NCBI RefSeq assembly: GCF_963583255.1
Contig: NC_084817.1
Span: 10,360,121 to 10,424,120, forward strand
Length of the DNA stretch: 64,000 nucleotides
Direction of reading: 5' to 3'
Source of the DNA: Pyrus communis
Taxonomy: Eukaryota; Streptophyta; Magnoliopsida; Rosales; Rosaceae
Below are positions 45,063 through 55,989 of the stretch, one piece after another. The translations under genes and the position numbers were made by a program. Numbering within the stretch: the stretch's first letter is position 1; the number at the start of each line of letters is the position of its first letter. Under the pieces are notes generated by a model. It was not told the DNA's origin. It searched no databases and was given only the letters and a program-made list of their open reading frames with translations.

Positions 45063-47452
45063 TTGATATTTTACTATATATTTTACCCTATTCTTAGTAA
45101 TAATTTATTGGTCATTTTGGTAGAATTTTGATACTTTATTATATATTTCCAATGTAGGACTTTTGATTTGCTTTGGGGTAAAACGTGACCAAATGGATAA
45201 ATTTTGGAGTGATTTTAATTGGAGGACATTTATGAGTCTATCATGTTGTTACCAAAGTTTCATATTTTTTCATCAAGTGGTTATTTTCTGGCAATGAAAT
45301 AAAGAAGCAGTGCGCATTACTGGAAGGTGACTTTTTGGGCTTAATTGCGGTTTTTGGAGCCCAAGATGACATATGATGGGTTCATGGCCTTCTGGAGAAG
45401 TGTTCAGATTATTCCAAGCTTTAGATCTATCCATTTTGGGCCATTTTTGGAGTAGATATTGGTCCAAAACGTGACTATGCAGATTTTGGACGAATTTTAC
45501 TAGTTAATTTATAATTTTGTTTCCTAGTTTATTTTAATTTATTTTGTTTCCTAGTTTTATCCGAAGACCTTCTCTAGGGTTTTATTTTGTAGTAATAAAA
45601 ATAAGGCTGTTTAGCCATTGGAGGAGAACTTAGGCATGCGCTAATTTGGAGAATCGCTTTTGACAATTCAAGTTTATTTTTAAGGTGTTTTCTATCCTTG
45701 TTTTTAATAATATTTTGTTTATGGTTGTTCGTAACTAGTTTTGTTTGTTAGGGCGAGGCCCCGAGCCTTAGCATAATTATGTAGTCTTTATTCAATTGCT
45801 TATGATATTATGCATGCTTGCTTTGAATTATTGATCATTGTGTTTAAACTGTCTCTATATTTTAATGCTTAACTACCATTAGGATGTTTAGATAAGTAAT
45901 CCGATGTAATTTGGTTGGTATATCACCGGAGGATTGAGTATTGTTTCTAGTGGTTAATGATTGTAATTTCACTTAGGATGAATATCACATCTTAGGGGTT
46001 GCATGGTTTTTTCAAGGGGTTTTCACAAAACTTAATGAGCCTTGCATGTCCATATTTGTTCTGAATATCACAGACGGTCGCATGTTAGATATACATTCTT
46101 GAGGGAATATCACGAGGAAAATATCCATTAGGAAAACCTAACCTTCAAAGTTGCATGTGTAATTCATAAGTAATTGGTAAAATTACATAAGATTGTTATG
46201 GTGATGGTCGAACCCTAGGCTTTTACAATTTGATTTTCAAAACGTTTCTTTTTGTTTAAATTGGGTTATTATACAAAATGGTCCCTGAGATTTGCATGAT
46301 CAATAGAAATGGTCCATGAGATTGAAAATCAATAGAAATGGTCCCTGAGATTGTCCACCATCTATGATTTTGGTCATTCCGTTAAAAACTCATTGGGCAA
46401 TTTTCAAAGTTTCATAACTCAATCGATTCTTAACCAAATTCAACCCATAATATATCAAAATGAAGATAAGAAAGTTTAAAACATGATTATACCTATTTGG
46501 AAGCCCAATGATTGCCGGAGATGGCTGAAAAATAGTCTGGAAGGTGACTGGTCCGCGGGAAAACTGAAAAACTCGCCGGAAACTGGGTAAACTTTAAATG
46601 TTCATAACTTATTCAATACTCAACAAAATCGAGTGATTCAAAAACAAAAATATACTCATCGACGAGACGAAGAGAATGGTATCTTTATTTACTGCTAACT
46701 CGCTGTGGTTTGGCCGGAAACTGCTTGAAAGTGGCTAACTCGAAAATGGTTAGCCACTTTTGAGCCGTTGTCCAACCAAACCAAGGTGAGTTAGCCTTCG
46801 AAAAAGTACAATTCTCTTTGTCTCATCAAGAAGTATTAGTTTCTTTTTTCAATCATTCGATTTTGTTCAGTATTGAAGAAGTTATGGAAAAGTTTACCTA
46901 GTTTCCAGCGAGTTTTCCAGTTTTCCCGCAGACCAGTCACCTTCCAAGCTATTTTCCGGTCATCTTCGGAAGCCACTGAGCTTCCAAATAGGTATAATCT
47001 TTTTCTACACTTTCCTATCTTCATATGGGTCGAATTTGGTTAAGAAACGAGTGAGTTATAAAGCTTTGAAAATTGCCCAAAATCGTTTTTAATAGAAAGA
47101 CCAAAATCAAGGATGGTGGACAATACCAGGGACCATTTCTATTGATTTTCAATCTCGGGGACCATTTCTATTGTTCATTCAAATCTCAGGGAACATTTTG
47201 TATAATAACCCTTTTCTTTATTTTGCTAATTTCTTTAATTGTTTTAATTTAAAATTCATTTTTATTATTTTAAATTCCAAAATCAACATTTTCCCAACTT
47301 TGTTTTAGATAATTAATTAGGAGTTAGTTTTAAATACAAATTATTCATTCAATCCTTATGAAAAACGACCTTGCTTTAGCCGTTTATACTACAACACCTG
47401 GCTCTCTTGCAAGTATTTTTAATTATTTTTATCCCTATTTTTATCCTATCAG
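45063..47452 (+). mobile_element. Tat/Athila-like solo LTR (copy d), split by a fold-back element
   Basis: 45063-46262 and 47212-47452 together follow the whole LTR: TTGATATTTTACTATATA start, GGCGAGGCCCCGAGCCTTAG at about 45753, CACTTAGGATGAATATCAC, CCTAGGCTTTTACAATTTG, CCGTTTATACTACAA and the end ATCCTATCA. It sits inside a minus-strand copia remnant. Its exact 5' base and target duplication are unclear. Confidence 0.65.
46263..47211. mobile_element. Fold-back element, 949 bp, arms of about 470 bp
   Basis: Ends are GGGTTATTATACAAAATG and its inverse CATTTTGTATAATAACCC. The inverted similarity runs almost to the centre: TTTGGAAGCC/GGCTTCCAAA, GGAAGGTGACTGGTC/GACCAGTCACCTTCC, GTGGCTAACTCGAAAATGGTTAGCCAC. 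Comparing the host LTR with copy b (26110) shows the uninterrupted target TTTTTGTTTTCTTTATT. It has no coding capacity. The inverted-repeat RNA could form a long hairpin. Confidence 0.85.
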
Positions 47453-47960
47453 TCACCATAACAAACAAGACAAGTATCATTCCGAGAACCAAGGGGGTTG
47501 GATCCACTCGGTATGCATAGGGATAAGACTAAATCTGTAGTACCTTCAGAGTAATGGGAATATGTCTTTAATAGGAAGGTTGAATGTAGGCGCAGTGCTG
47601 CATCTTTAACAATAGATCAACAACGAATGTCCTCTTTAATGTAATGAGCTATGTACAACAAAGTGTAAAGTTGAGCTTAGATATAGAACTTTGGATTTCA
47701 TAACTTCTTCAAGGGTCTCATTTACATATAGCGTATGGAAGATCATAGGTATACTCAAAGGTAACACCTTTGGGATGCAGTCCGACTGGTGGACCAAGAT
47801 ACCATCAGAACAGCGCTTGAACTTCAAGTCAAGGCATAAACGAGCTTTTCCAAGATCTTTCTCAAATTTCATCTTCAAGTATGAGGCAGCTTTCTCAAGC
47901 TATTCTAGAGTATTAGTGAGATTCATGTCATCAACATAAAATCTTTAACTCTAACAATTT
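47453..47960 (-). pseudogene. Copia reverse transcriptase fragment
   Basis: On the minus strand: VDDMNLTNTLE, MKFEKDLGKARLCLDLKFKRCSDGILVHQS. This is the conserved YVDD to DLG...LG.EI and HQS part of copia RT, with a stop and altered residues. It is the upstream half of the element whose tail lies at 44160-45062. Confidence 0.7.
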
Positions 47961-48639
47961 GAAATGAGACTTCATAGTTTAAGAGCATAATTTCATATTC
48001 TTGAAGCATAAGAGTCGAGAAGAGGAAAAGTTGAAGCAAAAGGTGCATCGATGATGGACACGTGGGCTAGGAGGGCAAAGTTGTCTTTTTGTTATGTAAG
48101 AATGGGAAAATGGCTGATAACAAAGGAATTGGAGGGCACTTTAGTCCATTCACTATTGGTGAACAATGTTTTTTACTTAGATTTTTAGTATAAGTATAAT
48201 GTGTTCTCGTTATTTGTGTGAAAGGAAAAATCGAAATATGTCTTGTGAATATAATAAAGTCTGGATTTATTCTGTTGTTCAACATGTTATGCACTATCAA
48301 AGTTGAACCAAACGCAAAAAAAACGATTGATAAGGAAGAGACTAAAGCTACAAAAGTTTTCTAGAAGCTAATAACGGTGCAGAATTTGACTTCTAGAGTT
48401 TTAATGTCTTTCGAAAATAAATGGAGGATGCAGAAATCGAATAAGTTAAAAGAACTTGTTACAATCCGTATTTTCATATGATCCATTATTCTAGTGTATA
48501 TGGTTCTTAAAATTAGTTTAACAATTTTGAATCCCCCTGGATATATATTTATTATATATAAATATTGTTATATCCTGCAGAATTCGTCCTTATATATAGA
48601 GAGGATTACATATCGTTTTCGAATTGGTAATGAAACCAT
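47961..48639. other. Intergenic DNA, no gene seen
   Basis: AT-rich. The short open stretches have no recognisable domain. Confidence 0.45.
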
Positions 48640-49569
48640 TCAAAACCAGGTATGACTTGGTTTATACAACTTGATTAAGAGGAACCGCTTCATATGAAAC
48701 CTGTCTCTTTATTTTGAATTGATATTCAAACTTCTATAATATATATGTTTCTCAAGCCTTTAATGAGTTACATACGGAGTATAAAAGTTTAAAACCAAAA
48801 GGACACAACTCCACCTTTGAAAAGGTGTGAAAATTTGAGTACTGTAGAAGTAGCCAGCTGGTCACTAAGTCACAACATCGTGCATGTGGATCACTACTGA
48901 TCATCTTCATACCGGTATTGTCCTCCATTTAATCACATGTGCAATTCAGTAGGTGGGGTATTATTCAAAAGCCTTCTGTAAAATATGATGAACTTTTTAG
49001 GCCCCAGACGGTCCACCACTAACATCATCATTAATTATATATATTATTGTCGATACTGTCAACTTACCACCTATTACTAGATATTGTCCCGGCGCACCTT
49101 AGCACCAGCAGCTCCATGGAGTCACAAGGGAAACAAATTTCCACATCAAGAACTAGTCAAATTATTGTGCTGAAAAACTTCCATATATTAATTGTATATT
49201 TTTTTTTTCATATGACCGATGTAGAATCCTATTCTCTAACGCAATAAGTATTGGAACTATTTAATATAAAGAAGATTTCACTTCATAAAAATTTCAATGT
49301 GTGACATATTGAATATGTGTATGAAAGAGTGTTAAAGAAAACACGAAACACCAATAGAGGGTGCAATGAAAATGGAACGAAAGTTAGGATCTAATGAAAG
49401 AGCATAACCTGTGAGCTTACCATATATAAAACCCAAAACCCTAACTTAGTGGGTGCTCACCATCTAAAAGAAGCAAGTGAAATATACAGTAAGCATAGAG
49501 TTAGATGTTTGGATTAAATTTTAGTCCTCAGGCCAAAATCTTACATTAATTTCATCACTAATTTCAAAT

Positions 49570-49716
49570 GGGGTGTGATATCCACACACCCATTTTACTT
49601 CTCACACACCTTTTTAAATTTCGGCCGTCGGATCAGATGAATTGAAGAAGATCAATAGACATAAATTATCAAAGAGTGTGTGAGAAGTAAAATAGGATAT
49701 GTGGATAACACACCCC
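49570..49716 (+). mobile_element. hAT-like MITE, 147 bp, with 8-bp TSD TTTCAAAT
   Basis: Terminal inverted repeats of about 40 bp start GGGGTGTG (left GGGGTGTGATATCCACACACC; right, reversed, GGGGTGTGTTATCCACATATC). The 8-bp repeat TTTCAAAT lies at 49562-49569 and 49717-49724. Copy A of the duplication has the empty site TTTCAAAG near 43074. An 8-bp duplication and short size point to a hAT-derived MITE. A truncated relative is at 4901-5021. Confidence 0.88.
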
Positions 49717-49834
49717 TTTCAAATTATTTCCTTCTTCATACAGAATGCAGTACATAATTAATTCACAATTAATTATTCTTCGCCAAAGAATAATATGTCA
49801 TTGCAAGATTCTTATTATATAGGCAATGATAGAA

Positions 49835-50020
49835 TTAGTGGTAACCCAGGTAAGCATCTGTTTTTTCAACACAATCATCCCACATTTCGTTACTTAATTT
49901 CAAAGCATAATCTTTGTTTACTTTGGCATGAAATTTGTGAAGAGCTTCATTCACTAATGCTTTCTGGCAAGATTGACCAAGGTCAATGAGATCGAAGCAA
50001 CACCATAGATCCACACCCCA
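49835..50020 (-). pseudogene. Prolamin-like protein paralogue, 5' half deleted
   Basis: The last 58 or so codons match the intact gene at 43187 (CCFDLIDLGQSCQKALVNEA, MWDDCV, TDAYLGYH) with a handful of substitutions. The signal peptide and first two cysteines are missing. Just upstream (50031-50055, plus-strand coordinates) is a (TG)n tract. The old promoter region, with TTTATATATG near 50095, resumes beyond it. Four of six cysteines remain and there is no start with a signal peptide, so this is a pseudogene. Confidence 0.8.
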
Positions 50021-50030
50021 TGACGTTTTA

Positions 50031-50055
50031 ATGTGTGTGTGTGTGTGTGTGTGTT
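50031..50055. repeat. (TG)n microsatellite at a deletion junction
   Basis: About 12 TG units at the point where some 200 bp of the prolamin-like gene is missing relative to copy A. Confidence 0.9.
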
Positions 50056-50195
50056 GATTCTTTTCTTTTGTTAAGATAAAAGCTTCGGAATGATCTTTAT
50101 ATATGTTAAGCACTATTAATAATGACAAATAAATCAAACAGTTTTGGCAGCGTAACTCCTAAATTGAATGCAAAATTAACTCAATATTTTTTAGA

Positions 50196-51089
50196 TAGTA
50201 AAAGTGCGGTTCCTTGACCTTTTCGGTTTTCTCAATTTATGACATACTAGCCTCTTGGCGTGTGGGCAATTTGTTTATTTGTTTATTTTATTTTATTATT
50301 ATTGTGTCGATTAAATTAATTATGTGGAAAGAGAAATGCTAGTTACTTTCTTTACTTACTTTCTCATATTTGTATTTCTTTACTTACTTTCTCATATTTG
50401 TATTTCCCACTCAATAGATGTCATGTGGACTTATCTTGCACCATAACTTATGCATTATTTGTGTTTTAAATTTCTTTAATCTCTTTCCACCAATGCCCCT
50501 ATTTAAAACTCATTTATCAATTAAATCATTAAATAATCCATCTAATTTGACAAATCTGTTGCAGTCATATTTAACATGGGAATATGATTGTTTAAATCCT
50601 AGTATATTTCAGATATCTTTAGAAGATTCTCTAGGGTTAGATATTATCCTATTAGAGTTATAATCCTATTAGGGTAAGGAATTAACCCTCCATATTGCTA
50701 TAAAGAAATGCACAATGTGGTGGAATACAACACGTTAGAAGCTAAGGAACTGAAGGATTGTGGATAAGGCTCTTCTCCAAAAAATTAAAGGGTTTTATTT
50801 GTTTTCTTCCAATCAGATACGCTTAAATAAAGTAAGATATTTGAAACGATCGTGAAGCATGAAAACATTATCCATGATGCATGAATACCATTTATATTTA
50901 CCTTCCGATATATATTGTATATGTTTCATATATTTGTCAACTTATATATACATTCCATGCATTGCGCAATTATTTATGCTATGCGGAATTTGTGAGTCAA
51001 AGCATCATAATAAATTAGAAGCAATTGAGGTTTTAACCCCAGAAGTCAAAAAGAAAAAAAAGGATTTTTTTTTTTTTTTTTTTTTGTGG
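50196..51089. other. Intergenic DNA, no gene seen
   Basis: AT-rich. A 35-bp block (TTACTTTCTTTACTTACTTTCTCATATTTGTATTT type) is repeated in tandem near 50340-50405. A T-homopolymer of 20 bases lies at 51066-51085. Confidence 0.45.
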
Positions 51090-51694
51090 CATAAGCCGCA
51101 GCGATGCTGGCACCACTAAGCCAAGCCCTTTTGTTGGCCTGTAGCCCAGCTGCGTCGAGCATGCATTGGGACAACATCATTTGACTTTTGGACTACCAAG
51201 GCAACAACCTTTTAGGTTTGCTGTGCATCCATGGACACCCTAGGTTCATCCTGGTAGGGTTTAACACGGGTTTGCAGCCCCCAGCCCACTTCAGCAGCCA
51301 TGCTGGGTCCTACCCCTTGCGCATCTGGCCCAAAACAAGCAACCCTTTACTGCTGGGCCTTGTCTTTTCGTGCCCCAATCCGCTTACAAGAAGTTTTTGC
51401 TTGTTGGGCCTTGCCCGCGTGTGACCCAGCCTGTCTCCAGCAAGCTCGTCTGCTTGCTAAGCTTGCATCGTGCCTTCGACCTGCTTGCCAGCAGCCCTTG
51501 CACTGCTAGGCTTGCTTTGCCCTAGCCCAAAACCGAAGCCAACCTTTGGCTGGACTTCGCTGCGTACACATTTAGTTCAGCCCTTTGCTGGGCCTGCTAC
51601 CCATGCCCTCAAAAGGAACTGTTTTTGTTACTGGCTTACCTCAGACCCATGACCCAGAGGCTTACAACCCTTCCTATGGCTGCAGGGTCTGCTC
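51090..51694 (+). other. GC-rich stretch upstream of the gypsy fragment
   Basis: Rich in GCCCAGC, TGCTGGGC and GCTTGCC words, unlike the AT-rich surroundings. Frames here are open by composition and show no domain. It is probably part of the retroelement below, but this is not proven. Confidence 0.3.
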
Positions 51695-52610
51695 GTGCAC
51701 TTCAACCAGCCCAACGAGGCTGAGCTAAACGACGATGCAACAAAGCAGCCTAACGATACCCTGGATGTAGCCGAGCATGCCTTAGCAGCTCTTGCTCCAC
51801 CCGATGGAGACTTCTGGCATTTGCATGTTGATGGCACATCTAACTACAAAGGCTCAGAAGCAGGTGTGGTCTTTATTACCCTAAACGGTTCAATGCTCGA
51901 GCAAGCAATCACTCTAGGCTTTAAAACATCCAACAACGAAGCAGAGTACGAGGACTTACTAGCAGGCATCCGAATGGCAAAAGACTTGGCAGTGAAAAAG
52001 CTCGTAATTCATTCTGATTCCCAGCAAATCACCAACAAGACTAGTGGGGAGTACACAGAAAAACATTCGAAGATGGAACAATACCTAGAGAATGTACGAA
52101 AGCAGCTAGAGGTGTTTCAAGCTTACACCTTCACTCAAGTTCGATGGGCAAATAACGCCCACACGGACGCGCTAGCCGGCCTTGACTCTGCCCTCAACCA
52201 CCAACTCAAACGCTCTATACCGGTGGAGTATCTAGACAAGCTAAGCATAGAAGCGGAGCCAGCAGCTGAGGTGTCACAGGTTAGTACAACTTCGAACTGG
52301 CAAGATTCCATTATAGACTAATGGCACACCCCCCACGAAAAGATTGGAGCCTAGAAAACTCCAAATAAAGGTGGCACGTTACTACATATGGAACGGCATT
52401 CACATCCGAAGATCCTACAGTGCACCACATCTCCGTTGTATACCTCATCCCGACGACCTAAAAGTTCTAAGTTCAATCCACGAATGTGTTTGTGGAAATC
52501 ACTCCGGAGGTCGATCCTTAGCACAAAAGGCTCTTAACGTAGGCTATTGCTGGCCTACCATGCATCAAGATGCTAAGGAGTTAGTACAAAAATGCGACTG
52601 TTGCCAATAT
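51695..52610 (+). pseudogene. Tat-type gypsy RNase H and integrase zinc-finger fragment
   Basis: The open stretch 51695-52321 has a second RNase H domain of the plant/archaeal type: HLHVDGTSN, the catalytic Glu in NNEAEYE, HSDSQQI and QVRWANNAHTDALAG. This marks the Tat lineage of Ty3/gypsy. A stop (TAA, 52319) and a frameshift follow, then the pre-integrase region LRCIPHPDDLK and the HHCC-like zinc finger IHECVCGNHSGG..CDCCQYY to 52610. The integrase core is absent. The text switches abruptly to another gene. Confidence 0.85.
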
Positions 52611-53610
52611 TACACGACACGGAAGATGCCTTTCCATCTGATTTTACTTTTGCTACTCCCAACTCAACATTTTCGGCATCACCCAATGCGGAGAGAACCT
52701 ATTATGATCCATCCGTATGGACTCCTATGGAAATAGAAACTGCCACAGGCAATGCGGAACACACTCTTTTAGAACATCCTCTAAAGTTTAAGAGCACATA
52801 TACTGAAGTTGCGCTAGTCATATTGTCTAATATCCTTATCCAATGTAATCTAGAGCGTTGCTGTTTGATCTGCAATCTAAATAAAATTCACAGAGATAAT
52901 ATTCAGTGAGGATCTGAAAATTGGGCGTTTACTCTTTTTGGTTTCATCTTTGCAGGATGGTTCCGGCGCCAGAGAATCAAGTGGGGAGCCCCTGGTGACC
53001 AGTTATAATAAATTATTCCTGGGCAAGGTTGATTACATCTGGTAAATTTTCTATGGTTCTGATTTTCCTTGTGCATTTCCTGTCACCTTATTCTGCTTAT
53101 CAGATTTTTAGAGTCGAGAACTCACTTTTGCATCTCTGTTTTAATAAAATTCGTGTACCACTCTCTTGTCTGATCATTTATTTTTCTTATTCTGAGCCTG
53201 CGGAATAGGTTGAGACCCATTATTGCTTCTTATAATTTTCTTTTTTAAATATCAGGCGTTCTGAAGGTCTGCACACTGTCAGGGTGCTTGCTCCTATTCC
53301 GAAGCAAGCTACGCAGTGGACTTCAGGGTTCCCAACCAAGGTACGGGTTTTCTACTGATATTAAACAGAGAACGGTATCTATTTACTATTTTCGGGAAAG
53401 TAAGGGAATGAATTAAATTATGATCTTAAGAATAGACTTTTCACTAAAGGAGTATATAATAAATGACATTGATTAATCCTCGTTCAATGAATGAACTTGA
53501 GAGACATTTCTGAGGTATTTTTTTTGGGGACGGTTTTGCAGAAATGGGGTAGTGATCATATTGCATTGGCTTCTGAGTTGGCATTCATTAACAATTCTGT
53601 CCAATCATGA
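52611..53610 (+). pseudogene. 3' fragment of a CCR4-like deadenylase / EEP nuclease gene
   Basis: Exons at about 52611-52805, 52955-53041, 53256-53340 and 53542-53610 (stop TGA 53608). The last three splice in frame: SGEPLVTSYNKLFLGKVDYIW, RSEGLHTVRVLAPIP, GFPTKKWGSDHIALASELAF. The FLG.VDYIW and GSDH motifs are the C-terminal catalytic part of endonuclease/exonuclease/phosphatase proteins, closest in my memory to plant carbon catabolite repressor protein 4 homologues (poly(A) shortening). The 5' part is replaced by the gypsy fragment. The first block (TYYDPSVWTPMEIETATG) ends in TGAAGTTGCGC, with no GT donor. It is a decapitated gene or captured fragment. Confidence 0.75.
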
Positions 53611-54807
53611 GGGTAGCACAGATGTCCACAGCACTTAGTCATTGACATCTGAGGATTGTGATGGGACAAATTGCGGCAACAACTGTCAAATTCTTTGAGC
53701 TTCTAGTCACAGGTTCTGCAGCAACTCCTGTATATATTTTTTATCTTCATGGTATTCAGTTCTACAGTTGCTATCTAGAAAATTAGAATTGAACAGTCGT
53801 CACTTGTCACCTTTGGACCAACTCAAACAGTTCTGCTCTTGTGAGTATGCCCCTGTGACTTGACGGCCATTGATTCTTTTGAAATTCACAATAGATTCCT
53901 TTTTAATCGTTGACATGCCGGAGATGACTGACAACATTAAGCAGAAACCAACATCAGAAACTTAAGTATTTAGGTTGGATCGTTCACCTCTCGTTTGCCG
54001 GAGATAACAAGTCGTTAACGAATTCTGATTTTGTTGTGGAACCAATAATAGTAGTGATTATTTTCTTCCAGAAAATAGGCCATTTTGTTACAGATGAAAT
54101 ACGATTTTGTACATTGTTACACCGCACGCTCCATTAAATTAGTATATGGTACAAGCAAACTGTTTCTTTAGATACGGTTCGGATGAGAGAAGTTGAAATT
54201 TGGTGCTAATTGTTATGAAATTCACCTCACCTCGCCCTAAAATAAATTGCCGTATCATCTCCAAAGACAAAGTGAGTTTTAACTGTCCACTTTTGACATT
54301 TGGTTGTTGAAACTATTGAAATCAAATATTGACGACACATCGACTGAATGATGATTTAACGACATGTATAAAAATGATCATTTTCCACATTTTACCCAAA
54401 AAGCCTCGAGAGTATTCGAACTTTGAGCAAGTTTATATTTTCCCTTGTATATGTCCTTTCATGTTAGAGACTTGCATGTAACGGAACAACGCTTGCTATA
54501 GCGTTCTAAACTAATAATGCATGGCACTAAGCCTTGTATTATATTATTGGATTGAAATGCGAGGCGAGTAGTGTAACGTGTTCTTGAAACTGAGTTGATG
54601 AATAGTTTTAGCTCTTTTATTGTTGAAGACACCCCACCTTTTTAAAATAGGTAAGAAATGAAGAACTTCCAACACTCCATCTCAGCCGCTCTCCCCGCCA
54701 TTTTCCTTCTCGGTGTCGTCGGCCCATGACAGCCACCCCTTTTCCGGCATTCGCTCTCTCTGGAGTTCTCACTTCTGTCAATGTTTTGCAGGACATGGAA
54801 TCATTGT
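53611..54807. other. 3' flank of the CCR4-like fragment, no gene seen
   Basis: Contains the presumed old 3' UTR. No coding signal or repeat structure is recognised. Confidence 0.45.
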
Positions 54808-55275
54808 TCTAAAAATCACCGCTTAGCGCCGTCTAAACGCTAGGTGGCTGGCCACTGCCCCAATTAATGTCTGGGCATTTGAAAATTAAGAAATGGCGCC
54901 TAGACATGTTGAGACGCCTGCCTAGGCACCGACCTAGCCCACCCAAACATGGCTAGGTTGCAACTCATTTGAACAGAAAATAGATAACAATTCATTTTGC
55001 ATTTAATTTTTTTTTTTTTTCAATAAATTGTAAGAAACTTGTTGAATATTTGTAATGAACACACATTATTTGCTTGTTCTCCATGTTTTCATTATGTTTC
55101 AATACTTCATAACATATATATATAGATATATTAAGTATAAACTGATACTTATTTACACAAAATATAATATATTTATTTAAATTCACCAAGTCTTATTAGG
55201 CGCCCTCTAGGCTCTAAGCACCTAAGTGCTAGGCCCTAACCCGCCGTCCGACTAGTGCTTAGCGTCTTTTAGAAT
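54808..55275. mobile_element. TIR element of about 470 bp (CTAAAA / TTTTAG ends)
   Basis: The left end TTCTAAAAATCACCGCTTAGCGCCGTC mirrors the right end (GATTCTAAAAGACGCTAAGCAC reversed). Both sides are rich in CTAGGCGCC-type words. The interior at 55000-55180 is AT-rich. No coding capacity. The target duplication could not be fixed. Confidence 0.55.
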
Positions 55276-55640
55276 CTTGCATGGAACACTAGAAAACTGC
55301 ATTTTCTAATGTAGAGAAGCAATCCTTCCATAGTAAACGAGGAATTGACTTTCTGTTCTCTTTTCTTTTGAACAAAAACACAACCTGGAACCTCCTCATT
55401 AATTTTAAATGGTGGAAACCACCAATTTTGGTTAAACTTCTTAGAATTGACTTTCTATTAGATGATTGGCTAGGTTAATTGGAAGTCAACATATGTTTGT
55501 GTATATCCAACACTATCTTCTTGCGTACTTGAGATCATTTTGTTGATGCAGAAGCCATGGTGGGTGTCCGTCTAGAAGGAACAGGGTGATGTTGGTAGTG
55601 CTGGGTTTGTTTATTTATTTTTAATTTAATTGGTATTTTA
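55276..55640. other. Intergenic DNA, no gene seen
   Basis: Nothing is recognised between the two TIR elements. Confidence 0.5.
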
Positions 55641-55989
55641 AGCAAAATGGTATGTGAGGTTTGCATAACTCTTCATTTTGCTCCTTAAGATTTGAAATCA
55701 ATAGAAGTAGTCCTTGAGTTTGTCTACCGTCCATCATTTAATCATTTCTTGAAAAATCTTCGTTAAATAAGAATCAAAATAACAATACTATCCTCAATTT
55801 AATGAATAATGTGTCAAAATAATTTAACAAAAATTAAAGGTATTTTGTCGTTTTATCTTATTTAATGGAGATTTTTCACGAAATGACCGAAGTGATTGAT
55901 GGTGGACAAATTTAAGAACTAGATCCATTGATTTAAATTTTAATGACTAAGGTGATAAGTTATGCTAATCTTAGGGACCATTTTGCACC
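55641..55989. mobile_element. TIR (fold-back type) element, 349 bp
   Basis: The left end AGCAAAATGGTATGTGAGGTTTGCATAA and the right end (reversed TGCAAAATGGTCCCTAAGATTAGCATAA) are inverted copies. Inner arms with ATCAATAGAAGTAGTCCTTGAG and its inverse continue the pairing. The words ATGGTCCCT(G/A)AGATTTGCAT are shared with the large fold-back element at 46263. Confidence 0.7.

Larger units (their letters stand above)
48640..50195. repeat. Segmental duplication copy B
   Basis: Counterpart of 40515-43745. It lacks the solo LTR and the 463-bp TIR element of copy A, but has its own hAT-like MITE (49570-49716). It has lost about 200 bp covering the 5' half of the prolamin-like gene, now replaced by a (TG)n run. 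Confidence 0.85.

Noticed and set aside
51188..51652. Overlapping open frames of 60-78 residues
   Set aside because: Open because of local GC richness; the text is Cys/Leu/Pro-rich without a domain.
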